This document shows positions 15,379-24,674 of a stretch of DNA of 64,000 nt, piece by piece; within the stretch, counting starts at the first letter, position 1; each line of letters opens with the position of its first letter. The translations under genes were made by a program, and so were the position numbers. Source of the DNA: Brevibacterium permense (GTDB lineage: Bacteria; Actinomycetota; Actinomycetes; Actinomycetales; Brevibacteriaceae); contig NZ_JABSSX010000013.1 of the NCBI RefSeq assembly GCF_013280495.1, positions 1-64,000 on the forward strand. The letters are read 5' to 3'. The notes beneath the pieces were generated by a model. The model was given only the letters and a program-made list of their open reading frames with translations. It made no database searches and was not told the origin of the DNA.

Positions 15379-15771
15379 ATGACGCGTCACCCGCAGATGA
15401 TCCAGCCCGGAGGGGTCCCGCCGCAAGGCGTGCCTGCGAAGAAACCGTCGGTGGTGTGGGGAATCCTCCTCATCATCGCCGGAGTTCTCGGCCTCGGGGT
15501 GGGGTTGTGCATCCTCGTCATCCCGATGTTCCTGTTCCTCCTCGGCGGCGGTGGCAACGTCGACGCCTTCGACGATGTCGCCTCCGGCTTCTTCATCACC
15601 GGTTTCGTTGTGGCCGTGGTTTCCGTTCTGGTGCTCATCGCCGGGATCGTCCTCACCACCGTCGTCGCGCGGAAGCGGCGTCGAATGCGACCGCAGGTCC
15701 GGATGGTCAGGCCTCCTGGTGGGCCGCCGTTTCAGCAGACGCCCGGAGGACCTCCAACGCCGAGGCGATGA
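15379..15771 (+). CDS. Small two-helix membrane protein
   Basis: A 130-residue protein with a short Pro/Gly-rich N terminus, two hydrophobic segments (residues about 25-55 and 73-100) and a basic Pro-rich tail (RKRRRMRPQVRMVRPPGGPP). A strong GAGGAAGGAGG site precedes the ATG at 15379. I recognise no family. Its last 65 bp overlap the end of the convergent LysR gene. Confidence 0.7.
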   Translation: MTRHPQMIQPGGVPPQGVPAKKPSVVWGILLIIAGVLGLGVGLCILVIPMFLFLLGGGGNVDAFDDVASGFFITGFVVAVVSVLVLIAGIVLTTVVARKRRRMRPQVRMVRPPGGPPFQQTPGGPPTPRR

Positions 15772-16633
15772 TCGGCTGAGCGCCCGAACCGCGGCGGATG
15801 CCCGAGAGGATCTTCCGTGACGGCACCGGATCACCGCGCAGCGGCACGCGCACCACATCGAAGCCGTCCGGCAGGCGCGCCAGGCGAGGAATGAGGGCGA
15901 CCCCGAGTCCCGCCGAGACCAACGCCGCACCCGTCTCCCACTCCCGAGACTGATGGGCCTGTTCCGGTTGGAAGCCGGCAGCCGCACACGCGGTGCGCAC
16001 CAGACGGTGATACGGCGAGCCCGCCCGGTCGAGGATCCAGGACTCCTCGGCGGCCTCGCTCAACGCCACAGCTGACTTCGCTGCCAGGCGGTGTCCGACG
16101 GGAACCAGCAGATCGAGGCGATCGCTGAACAGGGCCGACTGCTCGAAGCGGGGATCGCTGCGCGGCGGCAGCGGGTCGGTGGCCACGACCACGGCGACGT
16201 CGGCATGGTCGGAGATGAGTAGGTCGAAGCACTCCTCGGGGTCGGCTTCGATGATCGTGACCTCGGCACCCGGGAATCGCTCCATCACCGTCAGAGCTGT
16301 CGGTGGAAGCAGGGCGGCCGCGGCAGTGGAGAAGCCGCACAGTCGCAGCCGTCTGGTGCGCGTATCTCGGCTGGTGCCGAGGCCGTCGAGCTCGCCTCGG
16401 ATCTCCTCCCACCTGGTGAAGAGCTCCTGAGAGCGTTCGAGGAGAAGCTGACCGGCGCGAGTGAGGACGAGTCCGCGACCGCGCGGTTCGACGATGCGCA
16501 CGCCGAGATCCTTCGACAGGCCTCTGAGCTGGTGCGATACGGCTGAAGGGGTGTATCCGAGGCGGTGTGCCGCCTCGGTGAGAGTGCCGACTTCGGCAAG
16601 GACCCGAAGGACGTGGAGACGCGGATCGATCAT
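15707..16633 (-). CDS. LysR-family transcriptional regulator
   Basis: A 308-residue LTTR: winged HTH at residues 1-60 (LRVLAEVGTLTEAAHRLGYTPSAVSHQL), linker helix, and a periplasmic-binding-like effector domain (residues about 90-295). It is divergent from the Rieske oxygenase gene and is a candidate regulator of it. A perfect 15-bp palindrome overlaps its start codon, suggesting autoregulation. GTG 16648, inside the same palindrome, is an alternative start. The C-terminal coding end overlaps the convergent membrane-protein gene by 65 bp. Confidence 0.9.
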   Translation of the reverse strand: MIDPRLHVLRVLAEVGTLTEAAHRLGYTPSAVSHQLRGLSKDLGVRIVEPRGRGLVLTRAGQLLLERSQELFTRWEEIRGELDGLGTSRDTRTRRLRLCGFSTAAAALLPPTALTVMERFPGAEVTIIEADPEECFDLLISDHADVAVVVATDPLPPRSDPRFEQSALFSDRLDLLVPVGHRLAAKSAVALSEAAEESWILDRAGSPYHRLVRTACAAAGFQPEQAHQSREWETGAALVSAGLGVALIPRLARLPDGFDVVRVPLRGDPVPSRKILSGIRRGSGAQPIIASALEVLRASAETAAHQEA

Positions 16634-16647
16634 GCAATAGTATTGCA
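16633..16647. promoter_or_regulatory. LysR-type operator TGCAATA-g-TATTGCA
   Basis: A perfect 7-bp inverted repeat around one central base with the T-N11-A LysR-box shape. It touches the lysR start codon and lies about 130 bp before the divergent oxygenase gene. Confidence 0.6.
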
Positions 16648-16773
16648 CGTTTCGGATGAAGAAGATTCGCTTTTCTTCAGCAAACCTCTGGCGGACACTG
16701 GGGGCAGGAGCACGAACTCCACGGTCGCGGTCGGCGAAGGGGCCGACAGCAGGCGCGGCCGAGACACGACGAG

Positions 16774-18147
16774 GTGGTGGGCGAATTGACTCTGGCGCCA
16801 GAGCAGAAGCGGACCGATTCCAGCACGAGCGGTCTCGCTGGGTCGGGTGCGGCTGCCGGATCGGGCGGGCACGACAGGACCGATATCGACCGACTCATCG
16901 ACGAACGTGTGCCCGGCTATTCGCTGGCGGCGCCGTTCTACATCAGCCCGGAGTTCTTCTCCCGCGATATCGAGGCGATCTTCACCTCGACCTGGATCTT
17001 CGTCGCCTCTGCTGCCGAAGTGCCCGAGCCCGGTGACTATCTCACGGTCGACATCGGCGCCTACTCCGTCATCGTCATCCGCGATGACGACGGAGAGATC
17101 CGGGCGCACCACAATGTGTGCCGTCACCGGGGGACTCGCTTGCTCAATGACCTGTCCGGCTCGGTGGGCAACATCGTGTGCGGCTACCACCAGTGGACCT
17201 ACACCCCTGCCGGAGAGCTCATCTCTGCAGGCGTTCAAGCTCCCGGCTTCGACCGGAGCTGCTTCTCCCTGCGTTCGGTGAACCTCCGCGTCATCGGCGG
17301 GCTCATCTTCATCTGTCTCAGCCCGACTCCGCCCGATGATATCGATGAGGTGGCCGGGGTCATCGAGCCCTACCTGACCGGGCATGACATCGCCGGGACG
17401 AAGGTGGCTGCGCAGAGTGACCTCATCGAGGACTCGAACTGGAAGCTCGTCATGGAGAACAACCGTGAGTGCTACCACTGCGAAGCCGGCCACCCGGAGC
17501 TGACGTGCACGTTCTTCCCCACCTACGGCTACGAACCCGACGAGATTCCCAAACGCCTGCAGCCGGCGTACCAGCGGTACCTCGACGCCGAGGATCAGCT
17601 TCATGTCGACTGCGACCGCAACGGCCTGCCATATGCCCTCGTCGAGGAGCTGAGCGGTCGGCCCACCGGATTCCGGATCGAACGGGCAGCTCTCGACGGG
17701 AAGGGCGAGTCGTACACGATGGACGGATCGGCCGCCTCGGCGAAATTATTGGGCAACCTCGACACCTTCGTTCTGGGCCGGGCCTCGCTGCACGTGCAGC
17801 CGAATATGTGGTTCCACGCGATGGGTGACCACGTGGTGACGTTCAGCCTGCTGCCGTTGGCCGAGGACAAGACGCTGGTGCGCACGACCTGGCTCGTCCA
17901 CGCCGATGCGGAAGAAGGCGTCGACTACGACCTCGACAACCTCACGACGGTGTGGCTCAAGACGAACGAACAGGACGCGACCTTCTGCGAACGCGGGCAC
18001 CTGGGAATCTCGTCGCCGGCGTACGTGCCGGGCCCCTACGCACCCACAGAATCCCAGGTCGATGACTTCGTCAACTGGTACATCGAACGTCTCAAGGCCC
18101 ACCGAGAACAGCGGACCGTGCAATTGGAAGGAGCTGAACGACGATGA
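16774..18147 (+). CDS. Rieske non-heme iron oxygenase, quaternary-ammonium type
   Basis: A 457-residue oxygenase alpha subunit. The Rieske cluster ligands are Cys116/His118 (NVCRHRG) and Cys136/His139 (CGYHQW); mononuclear iron ligands His235 and His240 lie in ENNRECYHCEAGHPE. The residue bridging the two centres is Glu232 rather than the usual Asp, as in CntA and other oxygenases that demethylate or cleave quaternary amines. Relatives are GbcA (glycine betaine) and Stc2/HpbB (proline betaine). The GTG start is uncertain; a second GTG and a downstream TTG are possible. It overlaps the reductase gene by 4 bp. Neighbouring epimerase and N-demethylase-like genes favour a proline or hydroxyproline betaine over glycine betaine. 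Confidence 0.88.
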   Translation: MVGELTLAPEQKRTDSSTSGLAGSGAAAGSGGHDRTDIDRLIDERVPGYSLAAPFYISPEFFSRDIEAIFTSTWIFVASAAEVPEPGDYLTVDIGAYSVIVIRDDDGEIRAHHNVCRHRGTRLLNDLSGSVGNIVCGYHQWTYTPAGELISAGVQAPGFDRSCFSLRSVNLRVIGGLIFICLSPTPPDDIDEVAGVIEPYLTGHDIAGTKVAAQSDLIEDSNWKLVMENNRECYHCEAGHPELTCTFFPTYGYEPDEIPKRLQPAYQRYLDAEDQLHVDCDRNGLPYALVEELSGRPTGFRIERAALDGKGESYTMDGSAASAKLLGNLDTFVLGRASLHVQPNMWFHAMGDHVVTFSLLPLAEDKTLVRTTWLVHADAEEGVDYDLDNLTTVWLKTNEQDATFCERGHLGISSPAYVPGPYAPTESQVDDFVNWYIERLKAHREQRTVQLEGAERR

Positions 18148-19475
18148 GGTACCGCCATTCGACGATTGCATCCAGGCTCGTCGACGCTGCAGCCGCCGCG
18201 GCGGGCGCGGGCTCTGCGAAGCCGCTGAGCAAGGCGACCTTCCGTGTGCCCGCGAAGACCGGGCGGATGTGGGCCGACTGGCCCGCACGACTGGCCCCGG
18301 TCGCCCCTGCAGCGTCCACCCCCGTGCCCGTTCACCCGGCCGCGACCGCATCGGTCGAACCGCCTGCTCAGACCGGCCCCCTGGCCGTGGCGGCGGAAAC
18401 GCCGCTCGACCCGGAATTGCTCACCGGTCCCGTCGAGGTCACCGGAATCACTCAGGTGACTCACGATGTCAAGACCTTCGAGCTGCGGGCGGGATGGATG
18501 ACCGCCGTCGATTTCGCGCCAGGCCAGTACGTGGCGATGCGCATCCCCGAGCTCGGACTCGAGCGCTGCTATTCGATCTCCTCGGCGCCCTTCGGCACGA
18601 ACATCTTCACCATCACGGTCAAGCGCGTAGCCGGGGGAGCGGTATCGGCCCATCTTCATGACGATGTGCGGGTCGGCGATCAGCTGCACGTGGACGGGCC
18701 GTACGGGCTGTTCAGCACGAGCTTCCATCAGGCCGAACGTCACCTCTTCCTCTCCGCCGGCTCCGGAATCACTCCGATCATGTCGATGGTGCGCAGCCTG
18801 CTGGCCAGACAGGGAGGGTTCGGCACGGACATCGTCTTCGTCCACAGCGCCTCGTCGCCGATCGACATCATCTTCCGTGCCGAGCTCGAACAGCTCGCCG
18901 AGGTCGCCGGAGTCAGCGTCACCATCTTGTGCTCTAGGGATTCCGAGGCCGAGGCCTGGGCCGGTCGGCGGGGTCGGATCGATGCGTCCACCCTCGCCGA
19001 GGTGGTCCCTGACGCGGCCGACCGCGAAACCTTCGTGTGCGGGCCGGGTCCGTATATGGAAGCGGTACGACCCCTGCTCGCCGAAGCGGGGGTGGAATCG
19101 GCGCGAATGCATGAGGAGTCGTTCGTCTTCGCCACGTCACCTGCCGACCGTTTGGCCAAGGCAGGTGCGAGAGCCAAAGCTGCCGGAGCCGCCGTCGTCG
19201 GCGGCACTGGAGTGAGCCACGTCGTCGAGTTCGCTGTCTCCGGGCGCGTGGTCGACTGCGGTGAGTCCACGACCGTCCTCGATTCTGCTCTGGACGCCGG
19301 GCTGTCGGTGCCCTCATCCTGCTCGGAAGGCGCGTGCGGAACCTGCAAGTCCGTGCTCATCAGCGGCGAAGTCGAGATGAAGCATGCGGGAGGCATCCGG
19401 CCGAAGGAGATCGCTGCGGGTAAGTTCCTGCCCTGCTGCTCGACTCCGCTGACCGACATCGTCGTCGACAGGTGA
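18144..19475 (+). CDS. Ferredoxin-type reductase partner of the Rieske oxygenase
   Basis: A 443-residue electron-transfer protein. A low-complexity Ala/Pro N terminus of about 90 residues is followed by an FAD domain (ERCYSISSAPF), an NAD(P) domain (GSGITPIMSMVRSLL and FVCGPGPYMEAV) and a C-terminal plant-type 2Fe-2S domain (CSEGACGTCKS...FLPCCS). The order FAD-NAD-2Fe-2S matches GbcB/CntB-type reductases. It passes electrons from NAD(P)H to the Rieske centre of the preceding protein. It faces the ABC-transporter operon, ending 9 bp from its last gene. Confidence 0.92.
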   Translation: MRYRHSTIASRLVDAAAAAAGAGSAKPLSKATFRVPAKTGRMWADWPARLAPVAPAASTPVPVHPAATASVEPPAQTGPLAVAAETPLDPELLTGPVEVTGITQVTHDVKTFELRAGWMTAVDFAPGQYVAMRIPELGLERCYSISSAPFGTNIFTITVKRVAGGAVSAHLHDDVRVGDQLHVDGPYGLFSTSFHQAERHLFLSAGSGITPIMSMVRSLLARQGGFGTDIVFVHSASSPIDIIFRAELEQLAEVAGVSVTILCSRDSEAEAWAGRRGRIDASTLAEVVPDAADRETFVCGPGPYMEAVRPLLAEAGVESARMHEESFVFATSPADRLAKAGARAKAAGAAVVGGTGVSHVVEFAVSGRVVDCGESTTVLDSALDAGLSVPSSCSEGACGTCKSVLISGEVEMKHAGGIRPKEIAAGKFLPCCSTPLTDIVVDR

Positions 19476-19484
19476 GCTGCCTGC

Positions 19485-21026
19485 TCAGTGCTTGAGCTTC
19501 GTCTCCTTCAGCCCGTAGGTGCCAAGCACATAGGGTTCGAAGCCGACGACATCCCGGCTCATTCCGTACAGTGCTCGCTGGTAGGCGATCGGTACGATCG
19601 GGGCCTCGTCGGCGACCTGCTGCTGGATCTGGGCGTAGAGCTCGTTCTGCTTCTCCGTATCCTCTTCGGCCACGGCCTCCTCCGCCCATTTCTCCACGTC
19701 GGGGTTGGCATAGCCCGAACGAACCCCGGAGTCGTCGGTGACGGCGAGGAAGTTGATCATCTGCGACGTGTCGGAGACATCGGACGTCGCATAGCTGACC
19801 TGAACTTGGAAGTTGCCGTTCGTGCGGTTCGTCGTCAGAGTCGCATCGTCGAGCTTTTGGACGTGAACGGTCAGGCCGATGTCCTGCCACGCCTGCTGGG
19901 CGATCTGCGCCAGCAGCTCACGATCGGCGACTCCCGAGGGAATCTGAATGGTGATGTCGATCCCGTCTGGATGATCAGACTCCTTGACCAGCTGTTCGGC
20001 CTTCTCCACGTCGAACTGGCTGCTGTCGACCTTGTCCGCATGACCGGCGAGGCCCGGTGAGACGAACGAGGTCGCGGGCTCGGCATAACCGGCGTAGACC
20101 ACCTCGACGATGGACTTGCGGTCGACCGCATAAGACATGGCGCGGCGCAGCTTGGGATCGTCGAGTCCCTTCTCCTTGTTGTTGATGTTGAAGTAGAGGA
20201 TCTTCGTCGAGGTGAACGCCTGGGCATTGATGTCCTGTGAGCGCGAGAGCTGACTCATGCTCAGCGGTGCCGGTTCCTGGTTGATATCGGCCTGGCCGCC
20301 CTGCAGCTGCAGGCGACGAGTGTTGTCATCGGCGACGACGTTGAAGGTCACGGAATCCAGTGAGGGGACGCCGTCCTCCCAGTAGTCCGGATTCTTCACC
20401 AGTTCCAGGCTCTGTCCCTTATTCCAATTGCCGACCTTGAACGGCCCAGTGCCGTCTGCGTGCGCTGCCATGTACTCGGCGTCGTGTCCGCCGAAGTCGT
20501 CGGGGTAGATCGATGCGGCGAACAGCGCCATATAGCTGGGCAGGGGACCCCACGGCTGCTTCAGGTCGATGCGCACCGTGTGGTCATCGACTTTCTTCAC
20601 GTCTTTGATCGGGTCGAATTCGGCTGCCCAGAGATTGTTCTCATCCTCCTGATCCCGCGCATAGTTCAGGGAGAAGACGACATCGTCGGCGTCGAAGGTC
20701 TTGCCGCTGTGGAATTTCACTCCCTCGCGCAGGTGGAAGGTCCAGGACATCTTGTCCTTCGATTTCTCCCAATCGGTTGCCAGCCCCGGTTCGACCCCGG
20801 ACCCGTCGGATTTGTTGAGCGTGAGAGTCTCGTAGACCTGCTGGAGCGTCCAGATGTCTTCATTCTGGGTCGTCGTGGGTGGCAGCAGAGTTGTGGCATC
20901 GGCGGCGCGAGCGAAGACGAGGTCGCCTCCGGGCCGGGCAGTCTTCTTTCCAGATGAACTGCACCCTGCGAGGACCAGGAGGCAGGCGCAGAGCGCGGCA
21001 GTTACTGCTGCGAATCTCTTGGCCAT
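19485..21026 (-). CDS. Dpp-type ABC transporter substrate-binding lipoprotein
   Basis: A 513-residue SBP family 5 protein. The signal peptide MAKRFAAVTAALCACLLVLAGCSS ends in a lipobox (LAGC), so it is membrane-anchored. The mature part shows family features such as DDVVFSLNYARD and the central KNPDYWEDG segment. The ATG at 21026 overlaps the stop of the preceding ATPase gene (TGATG); the longer frame upstream lies inside that gene. It is the last gene of the importer operon. Family members bind peptides, opines or small cationic compounds; the context suggests a betaine or modified proline. Confidence 0.9.
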   Translation of the reverse strand: MAKRFAAVTAALCACLLVLAGCSSSGKKTARPGGDLVFARAADATTLLPPTTTQNEDIWTLQQVYETLTLNKSDGSGVEPGLATDWEKSKDKMSWTFHLREGVKFHSGKTFDADDVVFSLNYARDQEDENNLWAAEFDPIKDVKKVDDHTVRIDLKQPWGPLPSYMALFAASIYPDDFGGHDAEYMAAHADGTGPFKVGNWNKGQSLELVKNPDYWEDGVPSLDSVTFNVVADDNTRRLQLQGGQADINQEPAPLSMSQLSRSQDINAQAFTSTKILYFNINNKEKGLDDPKLRRAMSYAVDRKSIVEVVYAGYAEPATSFVSPGLAGHADKVDSSQFDVEKAEQLVKESDHPDGIDITIQIPSGVADRELLAQIAQQAWQDIGLTVHVQKLDDATLTTNRTNGNFQVQVSYATSDVSDTSQMINFLAVTDDSGVRSGYANPDVEKWAEEAVAEEDTEKQNELYAQIQQQVADEAPIVPIAYQRALYGMSRDVVGFEPYVLGTYGLKETKLKH

Positions 21027-21841
21027 CACCCTTCCTCTCTTCGGATCCGATCGAGGTAGGCGCTGTCGAAGGTGGGTATCGCCTTCAGCAGTGTCTTCGT
21101 GTAGTCGTCGCGCGGTGACGTGAAGATCTCCTCGGTGGTGTTCTCTTCGACGAGACGTCCGTTGTGGATGACGTAGATCCGCTCGCACAGCTTCTTGACG
21201 ACCGCCAGGTCATGGGAGATGAAGAGGATCGACAGGTCGAGTTCCTCGCGCAGTCGGGCGAAGAGTGCGACGATCTCAGCTTGAACACTGACGTCGAGGG
21301 CGGAGACGGCCTCATCGGCGACGATGATCCTGGGCTCGACGGCAAGCGCTCGGGCGATCGCCACCCTCTGCCTCTGGCCTCCCGACATGGCGGTCGGGGT
21401 GCGGTCGAGGAACTCCTCGGGCAGCCGCACCATCTCCATGAGCTCCGCACACCTGGCCCGCAGAGCGGCACCGGAGGCGAGACGATGATGGCGGATCACC
21501 TCGGCGAGGGTGGCCCGCACTGTATAACGGGGGTCGAGGGAGGCGAAGGGGTCCTGGAAGACCATCTGCACGATCCGCCACTGAGCGCTCGTGCGCTTCT
21601 GTGCGAACTCCCGACCGTCGACGCTCACCGTGCCGTCGTAGTCACGCTGGAGTCCGCAGATGACTCGGGACAGCGTCGACTTCCCCGAACCCGATTCGCC
21701 GACGAGCCCGACGATCTCGCCCGGGAGGACCTGCAGGTCGGCGGAATCGACCGCGGTGAAGGCGCGGTCACCACGTCCGAAGGTGACGGTGACGTTCTCG
21801 GCGCGCAGACCGCGAGCCGGTGCCGGCTGAGTCTCGGTCAT
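21026..21841 (-). CDS. Dpp/Opp-type ABC transporter ATPase (DppF-like)
   Basis: A 271-residue ATPase with Walker A GLVGESGSGKST, Q-loop MVFQDPFASLDPRYT, signature MSGGQRQRVAIARAL, Walker B IIVADEAVSALD and the switch His in LFISHDL. It lacks much of the C-terminal solute-binding extension of longer DppF proteins. It overlaps the upstream ATPase by 4 bp and the SBP gene by 3 bp. Confidence 0.92.
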   Translation of the reverse strand: MTETQPAPARGLRAENVTVTFGRGDRAFTAVDSADLQVLPGEIVGLVGESGSGKSTLSRVICGLQRDYDGTVSVDGREFAQKRTSAQWRIVQMVFQDPFASLDPRYTVRATLAEVIRHHRLASGAALRARCAELMEMVRLPEEFLDRTPTAMSGGQRQRVAIARALAVEPRIIVADEAVSALDVSVQAEIVALFARLREELDLSILFISHDLAVVKKLCERIYVIHNGRLVEENTTEEIFTSPRDDYTKTLLKAIPTFDSAYLDRIRREEG

Positions 21842-22668
21842 CGTGTCTCCTCGGCAAGGCCCACATCGTCAACGCCCTCATCGATTCGCGGAGTCGCTGT
21901 CAGCAGTCGACGCGTGTACTCCTCCTGAGGATCGTCGAAGACTTCCTGCAGCACACCGTGTTCGACGATCTGCCCGTCCTTCATCACACTGATCGACGAG
22001 CACAGCTGAGCGACGACCGCGAGGTCATGGGTGACATAGAGCAGACCGAGGCCCTCGTCCTGATGCATGGTGCGGAAGAGATCGAGCACCTGCGCCTGGA
22101 TCGTCACGTCGAGCGCCGTCGTCGGTTCGTCACAGAGCAGCACCCGCGGCTCCTGCGCCAACGCCGCCGCGATCATCACACGCTGACGCATTCCACCCGA
22201 GAGTTGGAACGGGTAGTGCCTGGCTCGGCGGTCGGGATCGGTGATTCCGACACTGTCCATGAGCTCGACGGCGAGGTCGTGAGCCTGCTTCTTCGACAGT
22301 CCTCTGCGCTCGGCGATGGCATCGGTGATCTGCCGGCCGACCTTCATCACCGGGTTGAGTGCGATGGCCGGTTCTTGGAACACCATCGAGATGCCGGTGC
22401 CGCGGATGCGCTGGTCGAATCGTCCGCCCGGCCCGGAGGTGAGGATATTGCGACCGTCGAATCGGATCTCCCCGCCGACGACGGAGGCGCCGGGCGGGAG
22501 CATTCCGAGGATGCTGCGCAGCGTCATCGACTTGCCCGATCCCGATTCGCCGACGAGACCCATCGGCTCACCGGCCTCGAGGCTGATCGACACGTCGTCG
22601 AGGATCCGACGCCGTCCGGCTTCTCCGTCGATGTCGACGGTGAGGGAGTCCACTTCGAGGATGGGCAT
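21838..22668 (-). CDS. Dpp/Opp-type ABC transporter ATPase (DppD-like)
   Basis: A 276-residue ATPase: Walker A GLVGESGSGKSM (Met in place of the usual Ser/Thr after Lys-Ser), signature LSGGMRQRVMIAAAL, Walker B VLLCDEPTTALD and switch YVTHDL. The ATG at 22668 is two bases after the stop of the permease gene and is preceded by AGAGGTGA. A much longer open frame in the same register runs back through the permease gene but is an out-of-frame shadow. Confidence 0.92.
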   Translation of the reverse strand: MPILEVDSLTVDIDGEAGRRRILDDVSISLEAGEPMGLVGESGSGKSMTLRSILGMLPPGASVVGGEIRFDGRNILTSGPGGRFDQRIRGTGISMVFQEPAIALNPVMKVGRQITDAIAERRGLSKKQAHDLAVELMDSVGITDPDRRARHYPFQLSGGMRQRVMIAAALAQEPRVLLCDEPTTALDVTIQAQVLDLFRTMHQDEGLGLLYVTHDLAVVAQLCSSISVMKDGQIVEHGVLQEVFDDPQEEYTRRLLTATPRIDEGVDDVGLAEETR

Positions 22669-22670
22669 GG

Positions 22671-23615
22671 TCACCTCTTCGGCTTCAGTGTGTTCGTCAG
22701 TCCGTCGCCGATGAGCGCCAGCGCGAATGACACGATGACGACGGCGAATCCCGGCCACAGGATGAGTCCGTAGTTGCCGGTGCCCATGTACTGCTGGCCG
22801 TCGTTCATCATCTGACCCCAGTCGGCGGTCGGTGGGACGATGCCCATGCCGAAGTAGCTGAGGGTGACGACGACGCCGATGTTGAGCACGATGTCGCTCA
22901 TCGCATAGATGACGCCCTGACTGACGGTGTTCGGAATGATGTGGCGGGTGAGGATCCGGGGAGTGCTCAGTCCGGAGGCGCGGCAGGCGGAGATGAATTC
23001 CTGCTCTCTGAGCACGAGCACCTCGCCGCGGACGATGCGGGCGTAGGCCACCCAGGAGACGGCGCTGATGGCGACGAAGATGCTGCCCATTCCGTTGCCC
23101 ATGACGAAGACGAGCACGATGACCAGGACGTAGAACGGGAAGGCCGAGACGATATCGGCCAGGCGCATGATGACGATGTCGACCCAGCGGCCGAAGTATC
23201 CGGCCAGCGAACCGAGGATCGTGCCGAGGATGAAGGGCACGATGACGGCGACGACGGCGACGATGAGATCGACGCGACCGCCGTGAAGGAAGCGGGAGAG
23301 GACGTCTCGCCCGAGCTGATCGGTGCCCAGTGGGTGCGCGATCGACGACGGGGCGAAGGTGTTGAGCAGGTCCTGCCGATTGGGGTCGTCGGTGACGAAG
23401 AGCGGTCCGATGGCGAGCAGCAGCACCATCGCACCGAGGATGACCGCGCCGATCCACAGCTGAAGATTGTGCCGTCGCAGGAACGCCGGCAGGGGAAGCG
23501 TGAATCGTGCGGTCGGCGTCGCCCGGGACGCGGTGCCGCCGCGAGTCCGCGGCGGCTTTCCGCCGGGGCCGGTGGCGCCGGTCGCCGTGGGGGAGGTCGT
23601 CGGTTCGCTCATCAT
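22671..23615 (-). CDS. Dpp/Opp-type ABC transporter permease (DppC-like)
   Basis: A 314-residue permease with a Pro/Thr-rich cytoplasmic N terminus, first helix near residues 50-72, the typical HPLGTDQLGRDVLSRFLHGGR segment, and the BPD loop EVLVLREQEFISACRASGLS that contacts the ATPase. It overlaps the DppB-like reading frame by 4 bp. Confidence 0.92.
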   Translation of the reverse strand: MMSEPTTSPTATGATGPGGKPPRTRGGTASRATPTARFTLPLPAFLRRHNLQLWIGAVILGAMVLLLAIGPLFVTDDPNRQDLLNTFAPSSIAHPLGTDQLGRDVLSRFLHGGRVDLIVAVVAVIVPFILGTILGSLAGYFGRWVDIVIMRLADIVSAFPFYVLVIVLVFVMGNGMGSIFVAISAVSWVAYARIVRGEVLVLREQEFISACRASGLSTPRILTRHIIPNTVSQGVIYAMSDIVLNIGVVVTLSYFGMGIVPPTADWGQMMNDGQQYMGTGNYGLILWPGFAVVIVSFALALIGDGLTNTLKPKR

Positions 23616-24556
23616 GCCCCCAGCCGCACGCGTGGATCGACGATGCTGTAGACGACGTCGGTGAGCAGATAGACGAGGACGACGAGGACACCGAAGATCA
23701 CTGTCAGCGCCTGCACGACGTCGTAGTCGCGGGCGAGGACGGCTTCCATGAGGAGTGAGCCGACGCCGGGGATCGCGAAGACGTTCTCAACGACGAGCGC
23801 ACCGCCGACGAGGTGGCCGACCTGGATGCCGAGGATCGAAACACCTGTGATTCCAGCGTTGCGGAAGGCATAGTCGATGACCGTCCGCTTCCGGCTCAGA
23901 CCCTTCGACAGGGCGAAGTTCGTGTACTCGGCCGACATCGAATCGTTCAGTGCCGCGGTGAGGCTGCGGATGAGCACGGGGCAGGTCGTCAGCGCGACAG
24001 CGAGTCCGGGCAGGACGAGGGAGTAGAGGTGCTCACCGAAGTTGCTGCCGTAGCCGCCGACCGGGAAGATGCCCAGGTTCACCCCGAGGAGGAGGATGAG
24101 CAGTGTGCCGACGAAGAACGCCGGCATGCCTTGGACGGTGGCGGCGAAGACCCTCGACACGATCGCCGAGGCGGCTGATCTCTTTGCGGCCACTCACAGT
24201 GACAGCGGGACGGAGATGACGACGGCGAACACCAGAGACACGAGCATGAGCAGCAAGGTGGCCGGCATCCGCAGCTTCAGCAGTTCGAGGACGGAGGTCT
24301 GGAAGATGAACGACTGCCCGAAGTCACCGACGAGGAGGCCTGCAAGGAACTGAAGATACTGGATGATCATCGGTTCGTCGAGACCCCAGGCCTGACGAAG
24401 CTGAGCGACGTTCTCCGGAGTGGCTTTATCGCCGAGATACGCGGCGGCGGGATCGCCGGGTGCCAGCTTCATGAGGATGAAGGACAGCGTGGCGACACCG
24501 AGCACGATCGGAATCATCAGCAGCACACGCCGGAGGATGTACTTGCCCACACCCAC
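23612..24556 (-). pseudogene. DppB-like permease split by an in-frame TGA
   Basis: The first 120 codons (24556-24197) give a normal DppB N terminus (YILRRVLLMIPIVLGVATLS, APGDPAAAYLG), then TGA at 24194-24196. The same frame continues without any shift from 24193 to 23612 with the rest of the protein (AATVQGMPAFFVGTLLILLL, ALNDSMSAEYTNFALSKGLS, FAIPGVGSLLMEAVLARDYD). Family alignment in memory expects a small residue, often Gly, at the stop position, so a GGA to TGA change is the simplest explanation. A GTG directly follows the stop, so re-initiation could make two halves, but such split permeases are not known to work. The importer is probably impaired unless the stop is read through or is a sequencing error. 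Confidence 0.8.
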
Positions 24557-24674
24557 CCCTTAGCAATGTGACCTGGATTACACTTGCGATTCTATTCGCA
24601 ACAGCTATTGTCGTCGCGATGCGGGAGTCGGCGTGTCGACTGCGTTGATCCCTCTCATCGTCGAAGGAGGGGAC

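Noticed and set aside
21838..23691. 617-codon minus-strand frame as a single fused permease-ATPase protein
   Set aside because: The N-terminal 341 codons are an out-of-frame shadow of the DppC-like permease (Arg/His/Ser-rich); the ATPase starts at 22668.
24194..24196. TGA in the permease as a selenocysteine codon
   Set aside because: ABC permeases are not selenoproteins and no SECIS-like hairpin or Sec gene is visible; a nonsense mutation is simpler.
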